A stretch of DNA of 64,000 nt from Epiperipatus broadwayi (lineage: Eukaryota; Onychophora; Udeonychophora; Euonychophora; Peripatidae): NCBI GenBank assembly GCA_028023455.1, contig JAQFVV010013313.1, forward strand, positions 41,001-105,000, read 5' to 3'. A program made the position numbers and the translations under genes. The notes below the pieces were generated by a model. It worked only from the letters and a program-made list of their open reading frames with translations. It searched no databases and was not told where the DNA came from. Shown here in pieces: positions 1 to 17,660 of this stretch; the stretch's first letter is position 1; the number at the start of each line of letters is the position of its first letter.

Positions 1-1289
1 CAATGTAATATGAATACGGCAGCACAAAAGGTTAAGAAAAGAAATTGCCTCTTGTCAGATAGGAATACTATATCTATCTGACAAGAAGAGCAATAAAAAA
101 AAACTCCATAGGAAAGGACTGCGGTCATTTTGCTGACTTACAAATCACATTTCATAGTCCAAAAAGGAAGTGTGCAGCATATAAAGTGATTCTGCCCATA
201 GCGAATCTCATACTACATCTACTAATTACACCAATATATCCAATCCATTGACCCAATTTAACTACGAAACAAATAACCTAAGATTACCCTCCCCTAATAT
301 AACTTTACAAATCTATATAGCCATTCACACCCAACTTAAGTTTAACATTTATATAATATTAAATTAGCGAAAAACAAAAATCATAAATAAAACTTAGAAG
401 AATCAAAAAATAAATAAATAAATAAATGGAAATGATTAAAAAAAATACATCAATAAAAAGAATTAATAAGGAATTTAGTTTGGTCAGATAGGATTCTATT
501 TCTATTTTTTTTTAAATAGTGGGAAAGTTTATATTTTAAAGTTCTTAGTGTTTTCAAATTAATATTCATTTAAGTTCATAACATGCTTACGGTTTTAGAA
601 ATGTTCATTAGTTATCTGTTGCTTGCCATTTGGAATCCAGTGTTAAAATCCCTCGATGATCCTGTGGTCCTCAATATAGAAAATGATGTTTCATTTTTTT
701 TCATTAACAACTGAAGGAATTGAAAGTGCGTCTTTCAATCCCTTCACCTCTGACTCTCTACTAACACATATCTGTCCACTCATAATAACTAACTAATAAT
801 TTCCAAACTTTTCCTTTTATATTAATTTTAAGGATTCAATTGACATTACATCATCGATGATGATGATCCTTCCATGAGGTCCAAATTCCCCGATGGATTT
901 CTTTCATTCGCCATTCTGTTCCTATTGTTTTCCTCTCCTATCTGACCATTGCTTATTCATTTGAAATGCCCAAGGGCTAGCTTACTAATTAAAATAATCA
1001 TTTCCATTTTACAAAAGATTAATTAATTTATCTACATTCTTGAAGATATATTTTTATCTTCAATTAAATTTTTTTAAGTTTTTGCTTTTAAAATCCTTTT
1101 TCTATTTTTAATAAAGTTTTATTTTAATATTTTTTTTTCATCTGTGCAATTTTATATATATATTTGAGTTTAGATGATATTTAATTTCAATTTTTAATTC
1201 TTAAACAAAAGAAGTTTTCATTTGCGAACTTTTCTTTTTTCGTGTTTAATAAAAAAAAATAATGTAACGACATATTTGCCCATTACAAT
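1..1289 (+). repeat. Dispersed repeat family A, copy 1 (cut by window start)
   Basis: Non-coding interspersed repeat. Bases 1-340 align by eye with the reverse complement of about 41,600-42,000 (shared text includes CCAATATATCCAATCCATTG and ACAAATAACCTAAGATTA) and, more loosely, with 18,229-18,640 (both open with CAATGTAATATGAA). The 3' part (600-1,160) matches 18,900-19,480. It ends at a TTACAATATAT junction with a microsatellite, as copy 2 does. No open frame of note is present. The class is unknown; its 5' end lies outside the window. Confidence 0.75.
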
Positions 1290-1290
1290 A

Positions 1291-1317
1291 TATCTATCTA
1301 TCTATCTATCTATCTAC

Positions 1318-1357
<40 letters not shown>

Positions 1358-1358
1358 A

Positions 1359-1445
<87 letters not shown>

Positions 1446-1454
1446 ATATATATC
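1291..1454. repeat. (TATC)n microsatellite
   Basis: About 40 TATC units with a few interruptions (TACC, TATA), running into a short TA tract. It starts where family A copy 1 ends. The Ile/Tyr/Leu/Ser-rich open frame over it (1,222-1,464) is a translation of the repeat, not a gene. Confidence 0.97.
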
Positions 1455-1504
1455 AAAATATTAATATATAACAAACTAACCAAAGGAAATACATATAAAA
1501 ACAA

Positions 1505-1618
1505 AAAAAAAGACTTATAAATCCAATAAATAATATTATATTTCAACCAGAGAACTGATGAAAACCAGTCCTCTGGTTGAAATATAATATTATTTATTGG
1601 ATTTATAAGTCTTTTTTT
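1505..1618. repeat. Long hairpin, 48-bp arms, hammerhead-like loop
   Basis: The arms 1505-1552 and 1571-1618 are reverse complements along their whole length, and the 18-nt loop begins AACTGATGAAAAC. Outside the arms both flanks are A/T-rich, and the right arm runs into a (TA)n tract. The loop plus inner arm also read CTGATGA, then AACCAG-TCCT-CTGGTT, then GAAATA, which resembles the core of a hammerhead ribozyme with one extra A. A related motif lies at 63,951-63,981. Confidence 0.9.
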
Positions 1619-1685
1619 GTTTATATATATATATATATATATTGGATTTATAAGTCTTTTTTTGTTTATATATATATATATATAT
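1596..1685. repeat. Two tandem 45-bp units ending in (TA)n
   Basis: A unit starting ATTGGATTTATAAGTC and ending in a (TA)n run occurs at 1596-1640 and again at 1641-1685, essentially identical. The first unit includes the right arm end of the adjacent hairpin, so the arm end was duplicated together with its TA tract. Confidence 0.9.
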
Positions 1686-6879
<5,194 letters not shown>

Positions 6880-9385
6880 ATATATATATTCAAACGTTAT
6901 GATTCAGGTTAATGTTTGTCAAGCACTATTTAAATGGTCAATTATATAACATTTTAAATTTTAATTGATAATAATTAAAAAATATTAAATAGATGTATTA
7001 TCATGATTGCTAAATTATATTATAAAAATAAGTAAAATTTCATCAATAAACCTCCTGAAAGTGATGAAGAATTGGGCTATTTAATAAGTTGAGCTAGGCC
7101 CTCTGCTAGATTGTGTATGACACTTTTAATATGCAGCCTATCAGATGGACTAATTTCAATGATATCAGAATAATAAATTATTAATGTTATAATTAAATTA
7201 AATTTATAGAAATATTTTAGTATTTTGTTATTATTAAATAAATCAAGAAGCCAAGGTTATAACTATTCTAAATTAATCTTTATAATTAATTATCAAGCAT
7301 ATATTTATTGCAATTTAAAATAGTTTTGAACAGGTTAATTAGTTATCACTTATGCTTAGAGATGGAGAATTATTAATTTATGTTAATATATGCATATACA
7401 ATAATTCAATTGGTCTGTTAATTTGTACAGGCATCCTCTCTGATGAAAGTTAATAAATAGGCTACCATAGAATTTTAAAAAGAGGAGAACTGGATACTTG
7501 AATGGAAAAACTTAGTGAAGAACTTAAAATTAAAGTGAAGCTAAAAAGTATTAAAAAATTAAATTAAATTTGAATTGAATTTAATTTAAAATGGAATTGA
7601 TTGAATTTTAACTTGTAAGTAATGGAGTATGAACTCCATTTGACCTATACACATGAAGTACATCACAACTTTCAATTAATAATTGTCAAAAGTTCACAAT
7701 GGATTTCAAATATAAACCAGCTTAAAAGTTCATAAACATGAATTTTTACTCTTTATTTTATAAATGTTTTAATTATTATATTTACTGTGTGCATTATAGA
7801 AATATTTATAACTTATTTGGAATAACAAGAAGAAAGAAAAGAGAAAATTATTTTGTACTTTCAGTTAAAATAAATTTAAAAATAAGCAGAACTATGATAG
7901 GAGATATTTAATGTCTTTTACTGCTGTTTTGAATGTATAAGATATTCCTGACATCTCTTCACTTACATAAAAAAGTATTTAAAGTTAACTCTAAACATTA
8001 CAATTTTATTATAATTTGTTAACTACAGAGCACACAGAGAAAAAATTGAAGGGAAGTTAAAAATTATTTTGTGCAATAATTTATGCAAAACGATAGCCTA
8101 TATATGCCTAATTAACAATATAAATAAATATAATAAATTGTGAAAGTTTTCAAAAGTATTTATTAAGACTATTAATATTACATATTCTCTGCATTGCTTT
8201 AAAACTTATGTTGGGGCAAAACTAAATACAATATCCGTTAACTTCCAGTGACAAGGGGAATTGACATGTTTATTAAACTGAGTTATAAAGTTTCACTAAT
8301 AGTGAATTAAATGTCAACTTAATTTTTGATATATTAATTATCATGTTAATCACATTGTAAATCAGATTTATAATGTGTTATTTATTAAACAGTGCTATTA
8401 ACCAATAAAATATATGAAATCCATATATGTGATGAAGATAAGAAGCTATATTTATTTTCAACTTCTTTAATTTCTTAAATAACAAGAGTGTTGAAAGTTA
8501 ACAGATGAAAACTACTATTTATAGATTTAGCAATGTACTAGGATCACAATTCAAATTGATAAATAAGTATGAAATGTACATATATGGTAAAAAAATGCTC
8601 ATCAGTCATATAATGCTGCAGATTTCAAGTAGTTGCAATCAAGATTTTGTTCTCTTTGTTCACAAAAAGAAATGTGAAAAAGAAGAAGGTTTATAGTGAT
8701 CGTTTAGTTCACTATTATTAATATTATATGTATTGTTTTGTAATATTGTACACATTATTATTACAGCATAAAACTGGTTTGTCTAGAAAATGAAACTCAT
8801 GATAAATATAAATTTGATCAAATATAAAAAAGGTAAACTAATATTATTTATTATAAATTTCATTCATTTTTAGAATATCTCACAATAAACTATTACAATT
8901 TATTCTCAATGCTTTCTTTCTAGTTGATAAGAGATACAATTGTTGAATAATAATAATAAATGGATAGTATACAATTTTAGTTAATGTAAGTCCATTGAGC
9001 ATGATGTATGATATGTGTAATACTTAACTAATTAATAGCTAATGAAGGCTATAGCTATGGGTCATTCTTGAATTGATAATGATAGTTATAATTTTTATGT
9101 GTCAAATAGTAATATATTCCATTTTCTTTAGTGTCTATTTATATATTCATGGTAAAAGATATTAGCATGAGAATTGTCTGTTATCATGTTGAATGATTAT
9201 AATAATAAATGAATAATATTTGGAAATGTGGTATATCCATGTTGAATCATGTCACGTGTACTTATTCCCTTATTCTGAGTGATAATATAAATTATCATTA
9301 TGGGTGAATCATGAATGATGCCCATAAGACTTTAAGCATATTAAAAACATACATTTGTAGAATATTGGTATAGTTAATAAATAAG
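6880..9385. other. AT-rich stretch with no recognised feature
   Basis: About 2.5 kb of AT-rich sequence with many short in-frame stops. I see no TE coding signature, clear inverted ends or microsatellite of size. The 63-codon frame at 8,505-8,696 has no recognisable motif. Confidence 0.55.
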
Positions 9386-9387
9386 AA

Positions 9388-9549
9388 ATTGACCACCCCT
9401 TTTTTTCCTATCCCTAAAGGTGATTTGAAAGTAACACTGGAATTTTAGACCATGGGTTGATATAATTATTTAAACAAGGGATTAACCACTACTTCCTTTT
9501 ATATCCCTAAAGGTGCTCCAAATATGACACTGGATTTCAGACCATTTGC
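9388..9549. repeat. Diverged tandem pair of ~69-bp units
   Basis: Both units contain ATCCCTAAAGGTG followed by a GACACTGG/AACACTGG word and TTAGACCAT/TCAGACCAT. Unit 1 is 9388-9456 and unit 2 is 9481-9549, a 93-bp period. They are G+C-richer than their surroundings. Possibly a fragment of an older element. Confidence 0.7.
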
Positions 9550-12500
9550 AGTCACAAAATGACTATGGTCTAGGTTGTTGTTTGTTCTCTTTTGCCTTAG
9601 CTCAAGCCTATTATGCCTCTAGGTATATTATATATTTTATTATGTTCCATATTTCTACATTTTAATGGTTTAGTGTTGATAATAACCAAATCGTTTCTGA
9701 AATATAGTATTTTAAAATGTAGATTATATTTAGCATTGAGAAAAATGATGTTAAAGATAATATTAGTTAAAATATTTTTATATAGTAAATTGTTATTTAG
9801 TACTTATCCATTCAAGATGATCCCATATATACCTCTAATCTATGTTATTTAACATTTATACCCAATTTGTGTAGGATGTAATATTTCACCTTAATCTTAA
9901 GAGTCCCATAAAGTAAAACTAATAATTAAAAGGTAGAATAGTAATAGTTTTCACTCTTAAAGCAGTTTTTGGCTGTGTAATAGCCTAAATAAATTGATTA
10001 AAACAAGAAGTCAATAGTTTCTAGTAACATATTGAAGCCTTAAACAAAGCATGTGATGTTTAGTGGTTTAATATATTGAAGCCATAAGTTTCGAATCTTA
10101 ACTTTTACCTTTTCTATCATCTCTCACTCAACACCTTTATCCTACCTAAATTTAACCTTTTGGTATTGAATTGTCTGTGTAGTCCTATTAAATATATTTA
10201 AGTATCTGTCAAATTTGCTGAAAATGCACACACTTCGATAGTAGATTTAAACAACAAATTAAAATACTTTGATATAATTTCAAAATACTTTTTTAGTTAT
10301 ATAATATTTATATAGCTTTATCTATTTTAAGTTATAAACTTTCATTCATTTATTTCTAATTTTCTAAAATCTTATTTTAAAATAATAATTTTGAAACTCG
10401 ATTTTAATTTTAAAAATGTAAAAATAAATTATAAATCCCCTGTGTATTTGAAATTTTGCAAGTTATGGTCGGTGAGAGATAATGGATTAATTATAGAAAA
10501 ATTTCCTAAAATTTTAATTGCTGCAAAATATTAAAAGGTGTAAAAACAAATATGAACAATAGAAAATATAGTTTTCTGATTTAATTAAAATCTTAAACTA
10601 TTGACTAATGCATTGATTATCCTAGGGGCAAGAGATTGATCTGACAAAAAAAGATAAAATAAAACATGTTTTAAAGATGAAATATTTAGTTTTTGGAATA
10701 ACCTGTTTATCTAAATCACGAGATACACCATTCACTGATCTTGATCACATCATTCATGGTCGTTAATAAAAGATACTAAAACAGACAAAACTCCCCATAC
10801 AGTATTGCCAAAAAAATAAATAGTAATCATGTGATGTTTATTGGCTTAATAAAAGTAGTTTGTAAATTATTACAAATAGTTTATTAAGAAGTTAATTAAA
10901 GCTCATATTATTGTTAGTATTGGAATTGTCAAATGTTCTTTATTAATTCCATTTTCTTTTATGAGCTGTCTTTACTTGCTGTATTTGGATAGTGGCAAAA
11001 TCCCTCTCTCTGATCCAAATATATCTTTTAAAATAGTAATATTTAAGTTATATAAACCCTGAAGAAAAGTAAATTATTAATTAATAATCTCAATTTTGAA
11101 TCTATAGTAATTTTTTATTTCTCAACTATACTTTGCTTTGATCTCTTTTGTTTATCCTTTTTGTTTAATTGATTCTGTGTAATTTTAAGAGGTAAGTTTC
11201 TTTTCTAGTTTAAAGCTCAGAACCCATTCTAGTTTAGTGGTTAAATAATTTTTAGTCAAGCTTAGAACGTTTGCTTTATTTTGTTATTGTCTTGCTATTG
11301 TTTGGCACCATAATAGGTTTTTAGCTCAGGATCTCATTCTTCATCATCAACATTGTCGCCATAATCCATCCATATCTTATTTTCTTTTATTTTCATCCTC
11401 ATTTCATCTTAAGTTATTATATAATTGATACATCCTTTATTGACCCCTATTGTACCATCATCTTAATTATTTATCACTCTAACACATTTCCCTTTTCTTC
11501 TCCTCCCCTTAAGTTAATTTATTTCACTAGTTAATTTCTATTTGTTCTTCATCACTTATTTAATCATCTGCATCTTAATATATTTATTACCCAATTCATA
11601 ATATTAACTCCAAATTCATTTCATAAATGGATGATTTCTTGATCATTAACAATTTAGATAGAATTGCAAACTAAATTTATCTTGTAATATTTTTGCTTTG
11701 GATCTTGAAAATAATTTAATCAATGTTTACTATTAGCCATAAAGGATATAGGGCTAATATAAGGATCAGATGTACCTGGTAGTCTCTATTTATGTTTACT
11801 CATGCTCATGTTAGCCATGTTGGTTTCAAATAATTCTCCTCTAATCAAGTATACATGAATAAAAAATAATAAAATAATAAATGTATATCCTTTAGATTAA
11901 ATTATAAAATTTATTTATAGCAATTAAAATGTCTTAGTTATTTGTTCTAAATCTTAACTTTATATTGAAAATATTAATATATAAAATATACTATTATAAT
12001 TTGAAAGAGAAAAGCATTTGTAATATATTGTACCTACTTTAATTTGAAATCAATTTTGATATGTGGTGAAATATCAATCCTAAATGTTACTTTTCTTCTT
12101 GTTTGATTTTAATAATGAAGGCATTAGTTTGGAGGGCATAGGCATATGTTATCATGACAACATATAATATTGAGAAAAATATGTTTATTATTAATGAACC
12201 GGTCAACTGTCCATTTCGATTTTAATTGAGTCAGCTTTAAAAAATAGTAATTTTTGTTATTGTAGCAAATTTATGCTCATTTTAAAGCTTAAAAAGTACC
12301 AGAAGATATGGCCTTCCCTAGTATTATTTTACAAGTAAAAAATCAATAATATTTAAATTTGAAGCTAGAACAATGGAAAAAGGTGAACTTTCCAATGTGC
12401 TGATTGTGTGTTTCTCATTTGGAACAAAAAAGGAGCACTTGAGAACAATTTTGACAGCTCCAAGTTCTTTGTTTTGATTTTCGAAATGAACATGAATGTT

Positions 12501-12947
12501 TTAGAATATTTGTTTTAGGATGTTTTTACATATTATAAATTATTTTGATAAAATTTGCTGAAAATATAATTATTTTAGAAGAATAGTTAAGGTTTTAGTA
12601 AAAATTCTTTACTTTTACATGAATGTAAATTATGAAACAAATCAATGACATACACAGCATTTTCTAATAGGTTACAAACATTATTTGTAGCTTCTCCACT
12701 ACAGAATACTTTTATAATTATAAATAGATTTTTTTTTGAAAAAACTTTATTCATTTTCATAATCTGATAAATTAAACTAAAATGAATATAATATTAAAAG
12801 CCAATTATATATTTACTGCTGATGTTATAATTGACCAATCAAAAATTTAGAGTTTTAACTCACTCGACCAACTGAAAATTCTGATGGTGTGAAGGTTAAG
12901 ACTACTTTTTGACTAACAAAATATTGGTAATATTTTCCATAAATCTA
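9550..12947. other. AT-rich stretch, one possible tRNA-like scrap
   Basis: Mostly featureless. Near 10,055-10,110 the sequence reads TTTAGTGGTTTAATATATTG, then an AGTTTCGAATC word resembling a pol III B box. This matches the tRNA-like repeat at 22,390-22,530, so it is probably a decayed member of the same SINE. The 79-codon frame at 9,613-9,852 looks like chance. Confidence 0.4.
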
Positions 12948-13280
12948 AAGGATGAATACTTTTGGAATACCAATTTATTTATAAAATTCCATGTTCACAA
13001 TGCTCAAGATACTATGTAAGTCAATTCTGTAGATGAACTAATGTCAGAATTTATGAGCATATAAATGCCTTCAATCAAAAGTTAAATACAATACCTTTTA
13101 TTTTGTATTTATTTTTTTATAAATTAATCACTCACATGATTTTGATTATGCTAAAATATTTGCTAATTTGAAAAAGTAGGATTTGAGAACCATGAAAAAA
13201 ATCTATTGAAAAATTTAAAAGACCAGATGATTTAAATAATTTGGATAAAGCACAGCATGTCCAACCTTGTGGAAACCATT
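12948..13280 (+). pseudogene. Penelope-like element relic: GIY-YIG endonuclease, type 1
   Basis: Translation across stops and at least one frameshift gives IPCSQCSRYYV, then NVRIYEHINAFNQK, then HDFDYAKIF and EKFKRPDDLNNLDKAQHVQP. These line up with the better-preserved type 1 endonuclease at 43,226-43,564. The YYV core replaces YVG, and an in-frame TGA follows the CR that ends the core. GIY-YIG endonucleases in PLEs nick target DNA for retrotransposition. This copy is dead. No reverse transcriptase is visible upstream, so it is a 5'-truncated insertion. Confidence 0.8.
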
Positions 13281-14048
13281 TATTGGATCTCTTTCTTCTA
13301 CAATCAATATAAAATCAGTTATTTGTAAAACTAAAAAAAATTATTAATCCAGCTATTCTAATAAATGAACCATCAATAATATATAATAATGGTTGTTCTT
13401 TACTTCACACTCACTCAATCTCAACATTACATAAGATCTAACATCAGGAATGTAAATAAAATAATATATGATTTAACCCAAAAATTGCTTCATTTACATC
13501 TCACTGTGGTGAAAATATTAAATATAATTTTTATAACAAATACTTGTAAACAAAACCTAAGTACTTACCAATAATTAGAAATAACAGTAATAATTGATGT
13601 GACAATATGTCATGAATTGCAAGGTTTTGGGTAGTAATTAAATTAAATCTTCATTAGATAAAGTCTACTTTTAATTAACTTCTAAGACTCAGATATAGAC
13701 TACAATAGTTTAGATTGATAAATATTAAACCAGTACTAGTTGTGACAAATTTAATTAAATAGATATTTATATATGACTGGGTAATTTTTTATATAAATTG
13801 TATGGATAAATATATTACTCTCCATTTTGATATTACATGGAAATGAGTTTGCAGGAAATATTTTTGCAAAAAGATAATTATCAACAAATTTCTGGAAAAT
13901 TAAATAAAATAATCTAAAAATAACTACCTTTTTAAGACAAAAACTAAATTCTATTATAGCATCTCTTTATTTATTTTACGAATCATTTTAATATCATATA
14001 AAACTTTCCAGAATACCACTAAAATAAGACATCTGATTAAATTTTATT

Positions 14049-14052
<4 letters not shown>
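13281..14052. other. AT-rich stretch downstream of PLE relic
   Basis: No terminal structure of the PLE can be recognised here. The plus-strand 61-codon frame at 13,389-13,574 has no motif. Confidence 0.5.

Positions 14053-14142
<90 letters not shown>
14053..14142. repeat. (TA)n microsatellite
   Basis: Long TA array with one AAT interruption near 14,098. Confidence 0.97.
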
Positions 14143-14144
<2 letters not shown>

Positions 14145-14146
<2 letters not shown>

Positions 14147-14276
14147 GAAATGTCAATGTATTGATAATGTTAAAGTACAAATTGGTAAACTTGATTCCTT
14201 TTTGATTGAAGAATATAATGTGGATAGTCAGAGAATAAAATTTATTAACAATATTTTACAAAAAGTTAAGAATTAA
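14145..14276 (+). other. Open tail of 43 codons after (TA)n, unassigned
   Basis: Reads EKCQCIDNVKVQIGKLDSFL and on to a TAA at 14,274-14,276, with the frame staying open upstream through the TA array. It is lysine-, isoleucine- and aspartate-rich and has no recognisable domain. It may be the end of a retroelement frame cut by the microsatellite, or chance. Confidence 0.25.
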
Positions 14277-14279
14277 GCC

Positions 14280-16148
14280 AATTTTTATTGTTATTACAAT
14301 CGTTTTTAATTGAAGGACATTTTATTTGTGTATATGATAATTGATATGTTATCTAAGTTTGTCCATCTTTAATTTACAATACAAATGCACTAATGTTTTC
14401 TCAGTGCCACCCCAGCAAGCAATTGGGTGATGGTCAATGCGACACAGCCAAAACAACAGTACATTTATACTATGAATCATAAATACATGAACCACTGTAA
14501 CGAGTCATTTATATATGTAGCCTAAAGAGTCTTTCTTGTAATATATATTAATAAATTAAATACAGAATAACATTATACTAGTAATGGAAGGCATTCTACT
14601 TTTATATAATTTTCTATTACATATATATAATTCAAGAAATAACACATTAAAATTTCCCACAATACTTTCTATAAACTGATGTTAGAAGATATTGTTTTAT
14701 ATAACATTATTCACTATTTTCTTCAGATGATTAAGTTTTTTAGATTTTCTTAAAGTGAGAAATTCGTCTATGACTTTAAATTCATTTACGACTTTTCTTT
14801 TATTAATGAAATTGCTAATTTTAATATGTATAAATATTAATTCGAATATTACATTGATAAAATAATAAAAATAATATAAATGTTATAAGTAATAAAATTA
14901 TTTGAATTTTAGAAATTGTAAATTATTACAGATTATAATTACATATTGAAGTTTATCTATGTACGTATGTATACGTTGTTGGTAAGAGAGAATATTATTT
15001 CTTTTCATATATTTGTTTGTGATCTGTCATGGTCATTTTATTTGCATTATATATCATTAGATGATAGTTAAAGATGATGTAGGTGAATTACAATTCCATA
15101 ATTTTTTTAAAAAGAAGGTAATAAATCATTTGCACATGCGCTGTAATGTTACTTTAAATCAACATTAATTTTGTTTAATATTAACTAGTCAATACAATTA
15201 TACGATCTTAGTGAGAACATCTATATTTCCAAGATATTACGATTACAATTAAACTTTTTCTATATTTATTAAGATTGTAAGATTTCAACTGACAGACATT
15301 CTAAAAGTTAATATTTGATCCTTGCAAAATAGTAAAATAAATTATCCCAAATTGAATATTTGACTATATTAATAGTTTAACCAAAAAATTAAATGAAATA
15401 TTTCTTATTCAAATTCCATTTACTAAAATCAAAAAAAAAAAAAATTAAATTAGAAAGAATTAAAATTTTAAAATAGGTTTCTTTATCTGTGTTAATAAAC
15501 ATCTTTGCTAAACATTAAAAAAGGGTGGCTTCACCACAATGGTCTTTATACAACTTGCCTTTTTAAATATAAATACTTCCAAATAAAATCTAATTAATGT
15601 GGGCATGTGTTTTTTATTAAAAATAAATATTTTACAAAAGTATTGCATAAATAATCTTAGTAAACAAATTACTGAAAATTACAAGTTTTCTTTTTAAAAG
15701 AAAATGTTCCCTCAGGCCATGAAATCCAGTAATCAACAATTGTCATTTTTACTGTAATCAACTTGAGGCAGATCTGCTTTCTTTTATGTGGCATTTTGGT
15801 CTCATTTCTAAAGGTGTGTACAATATTGATATCTTCAGATTTTTTTTAATTACTAATTTTAAAATGCTTTCTGTGAGGGGGAAAAGCAAGTTGCACCTAA
15901 TAATATAATATTATAAATAGTTGCAAAATACTGAAAAATATCCAGAAAATGCACAACTAACATAACACAAAAACATGTCAAAAATGAAATTTGGTAGTTA
16001 ATAGATATAAAGTATTTGGTCCATAGTATAAGATCTTTCACATTTCATTATTATTTTTATTCCAATCTTTTAAATTTTTTCTCAGAAAAAATGTAATTCA
16101 ATATAAATAATACATACAACATGTATACTAAAAAGCTTGCTTTATACT
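14280..16148. other. AT-rich stretch with no recognised feature
   Basis: No open frame, terminal repeat or RNA gene that I can support. Slightly G+C-richer patches at 14,400-14,470 and 15,700-15,830 match nothing else in the window that I noticed. Confidence 0.5.
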
Positions 16149-16547
16149 TTAAAAGAATGTTATGTACCATAGCATACTAAGCATGCTTTTGACTATCTGG
16201 TAGCCATATTCACAATAATAGTTATCCAAGAAGATTGCAATATTTATAACAGAAACACAAATGTGATGATTTACATAAAAAATGTATAATATGTAAATCA
16301 ATTTATTTAAATGATCCACTTTTTTGATAGGGGGATGCATGATTTTGTTGTTGATTGCTTGTATATTGTCAATATGACAGGGCTCTATATTTGCATTAAA
16401 CATTACTTTTTTGGTTGGAATACATTGGTTCATTGCTATGACTATGTTTAGACTCATGTTCAATGAAAATAGATTTAATATTAGGATTAGTCTTAGCTTG
16501 CAATTAACAAAAATTAATCCTGCATCCCTTATCAAAAAGTGATTCAT
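16149..16547 (-). CDS. Unrecognised 132-codon open frame
   Basis: Longer than most frames in this AT-rich sequence, but I recognise no family. The middle holds a Cys/His-containing segment (MFNANIEPCHIDNIQAINNK) and the second half is hydrophobic (residues ~83-108), which could be one membrane segment. A SINE inserted just upstream at 16,570-16,668. It may be a decayed TE frame or chance. I see no splice sites or homologous copy in the window. Confidence 0.2.
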   Translation of the reverse strand: MNHFLIRDAGLIFVNCKLRLILILNLFSLNMSLNIVIAMNQCIPTKKVMFNANIEPCHIDNIQAINNKIMHPPIKKVDHLNKLIYILYIFYVNHHICVSVINIAIFLDNYYCEYGYQIVKSMLSMLWYITFF

Positions 16548-16569
16548 TTAAATAAATTATTTACATTTT

Positions 16570-16668
16570 TTTTTCATGAGTCAAAGCATCGGCCAGGAAG
16601 CAAACCCATGAACCCAGGACAACTGCTTGTAAGGCAACTATGCTAACCAGTAGGCCACCAATGCTGAC
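16570..16668 (-). mobile_element. tRNA-derived SINE, copy 1, with 15-bp target duplication
   Basis: On the minus strand it reads GTGGCCTACTGGTTAGC (A-box-like), a mid-section TTACAAGCAGTTGTCC, then a degenerate B box before CTTCCTGGCC, and a short A-run at the 3' end. It is flanked by direct repeats AATTATTTACATTTT (16,555-16,569 and 16,669-16,683), the expected signature of LINE-mobilised insertion. Related copies lie at 32,891 and 35,497. The element is about 100 bp with almost no body beyond the tRNA-like part. SINEs are transcribed by pol III from these internal boxes. Confidence 0.9.
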
Positions 16669-16683
16669 AATTATTTACATTTT

Positions 16684-17622
16684 ATAATTAAATTTTATGT
16701 AAATCACCACTTCTGTGATTCTTCTATAAATCACAAAATCCTCTTTGATAAATAAAGCTATAAGCATAACTATTAGTTAGTATTATTCATATTGAATTAT
16801 ACATTTTATGTAATTATTTAGCTATAAATTTTATAATAAGTATTTATTATAACCTAAAGAAACATTAATTATTCTATGTAAACATGTAAAATTTAAATAA
16901 AAACAATCATAAATAAATAAATAAACTTCAAATGATTAAATGAAGGTATATATACTTGAAAGTTATTTCATTTGATAACAAGAATTTGAATACATAATTG
17001 ACAAATGTTGAACATGTAATATATTTTATTTATTTAGTATATGGTATCAGCATATAAAAACACAATACTAACAGTTTTAAATCAATCAAGAGTTATTCTT
17101 TCACATTACATAGAGCCAAAAGTCCAACAGAGTAAAAGTAAATTGGACACCTCTTAAAAATATGAACAGTAATTTATGATCTACCACATTCACTATTTGG
17201 AGAATCTAAAATTCCTACTTGTCAAACTTGTAACCACATCTACCTCCATTCTGATTCTGTTAATCTTCATCCTAATTTTTCTTAGATGAGAGAAATGAAG
17301 TGCTCAAAGTGTAGAATCTGAAATTGAGGTATAGTTATTATTATTCTAGGCATGGCCCTGTATTTTGTTGATTGTCAAATGTGGGTGACTGAATAAATTC
17401 ACCAATAACCAAAGAGTCCACCTTGATTTTAGCCTAAGTTTTAAGAAATTGATCAGAATGCAAGTGGTAAAATGAATTGATAGCTCAACAAAATTATTGA
17501 ATTCATTGGTGGTTTCCAACCTGCATCTAAGGATAATTGGAAAGATATTGTGAAGTGTTGATAATGATTCAGCTGGTGTTTATTAGAATGTGTAAGAAAT
17601 TAAAAGCATGCTTTCATTGGTC
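16684..17622. other. AT-rich stretch, no assigned feature
   Basis: 17,100-17,600 is somewhat G+C-richer and less repetitive, which suggests an old insertion, but I could not identify a frame or ends. Confidence 0.45.

Positions 17623-17660
<38 letters not shown>

Noticed and set aside
1222-1464. Open frame rich in Ile/Tyr/Leu/Ser
   Set aside because: Pure translation of the (TATC)n array.
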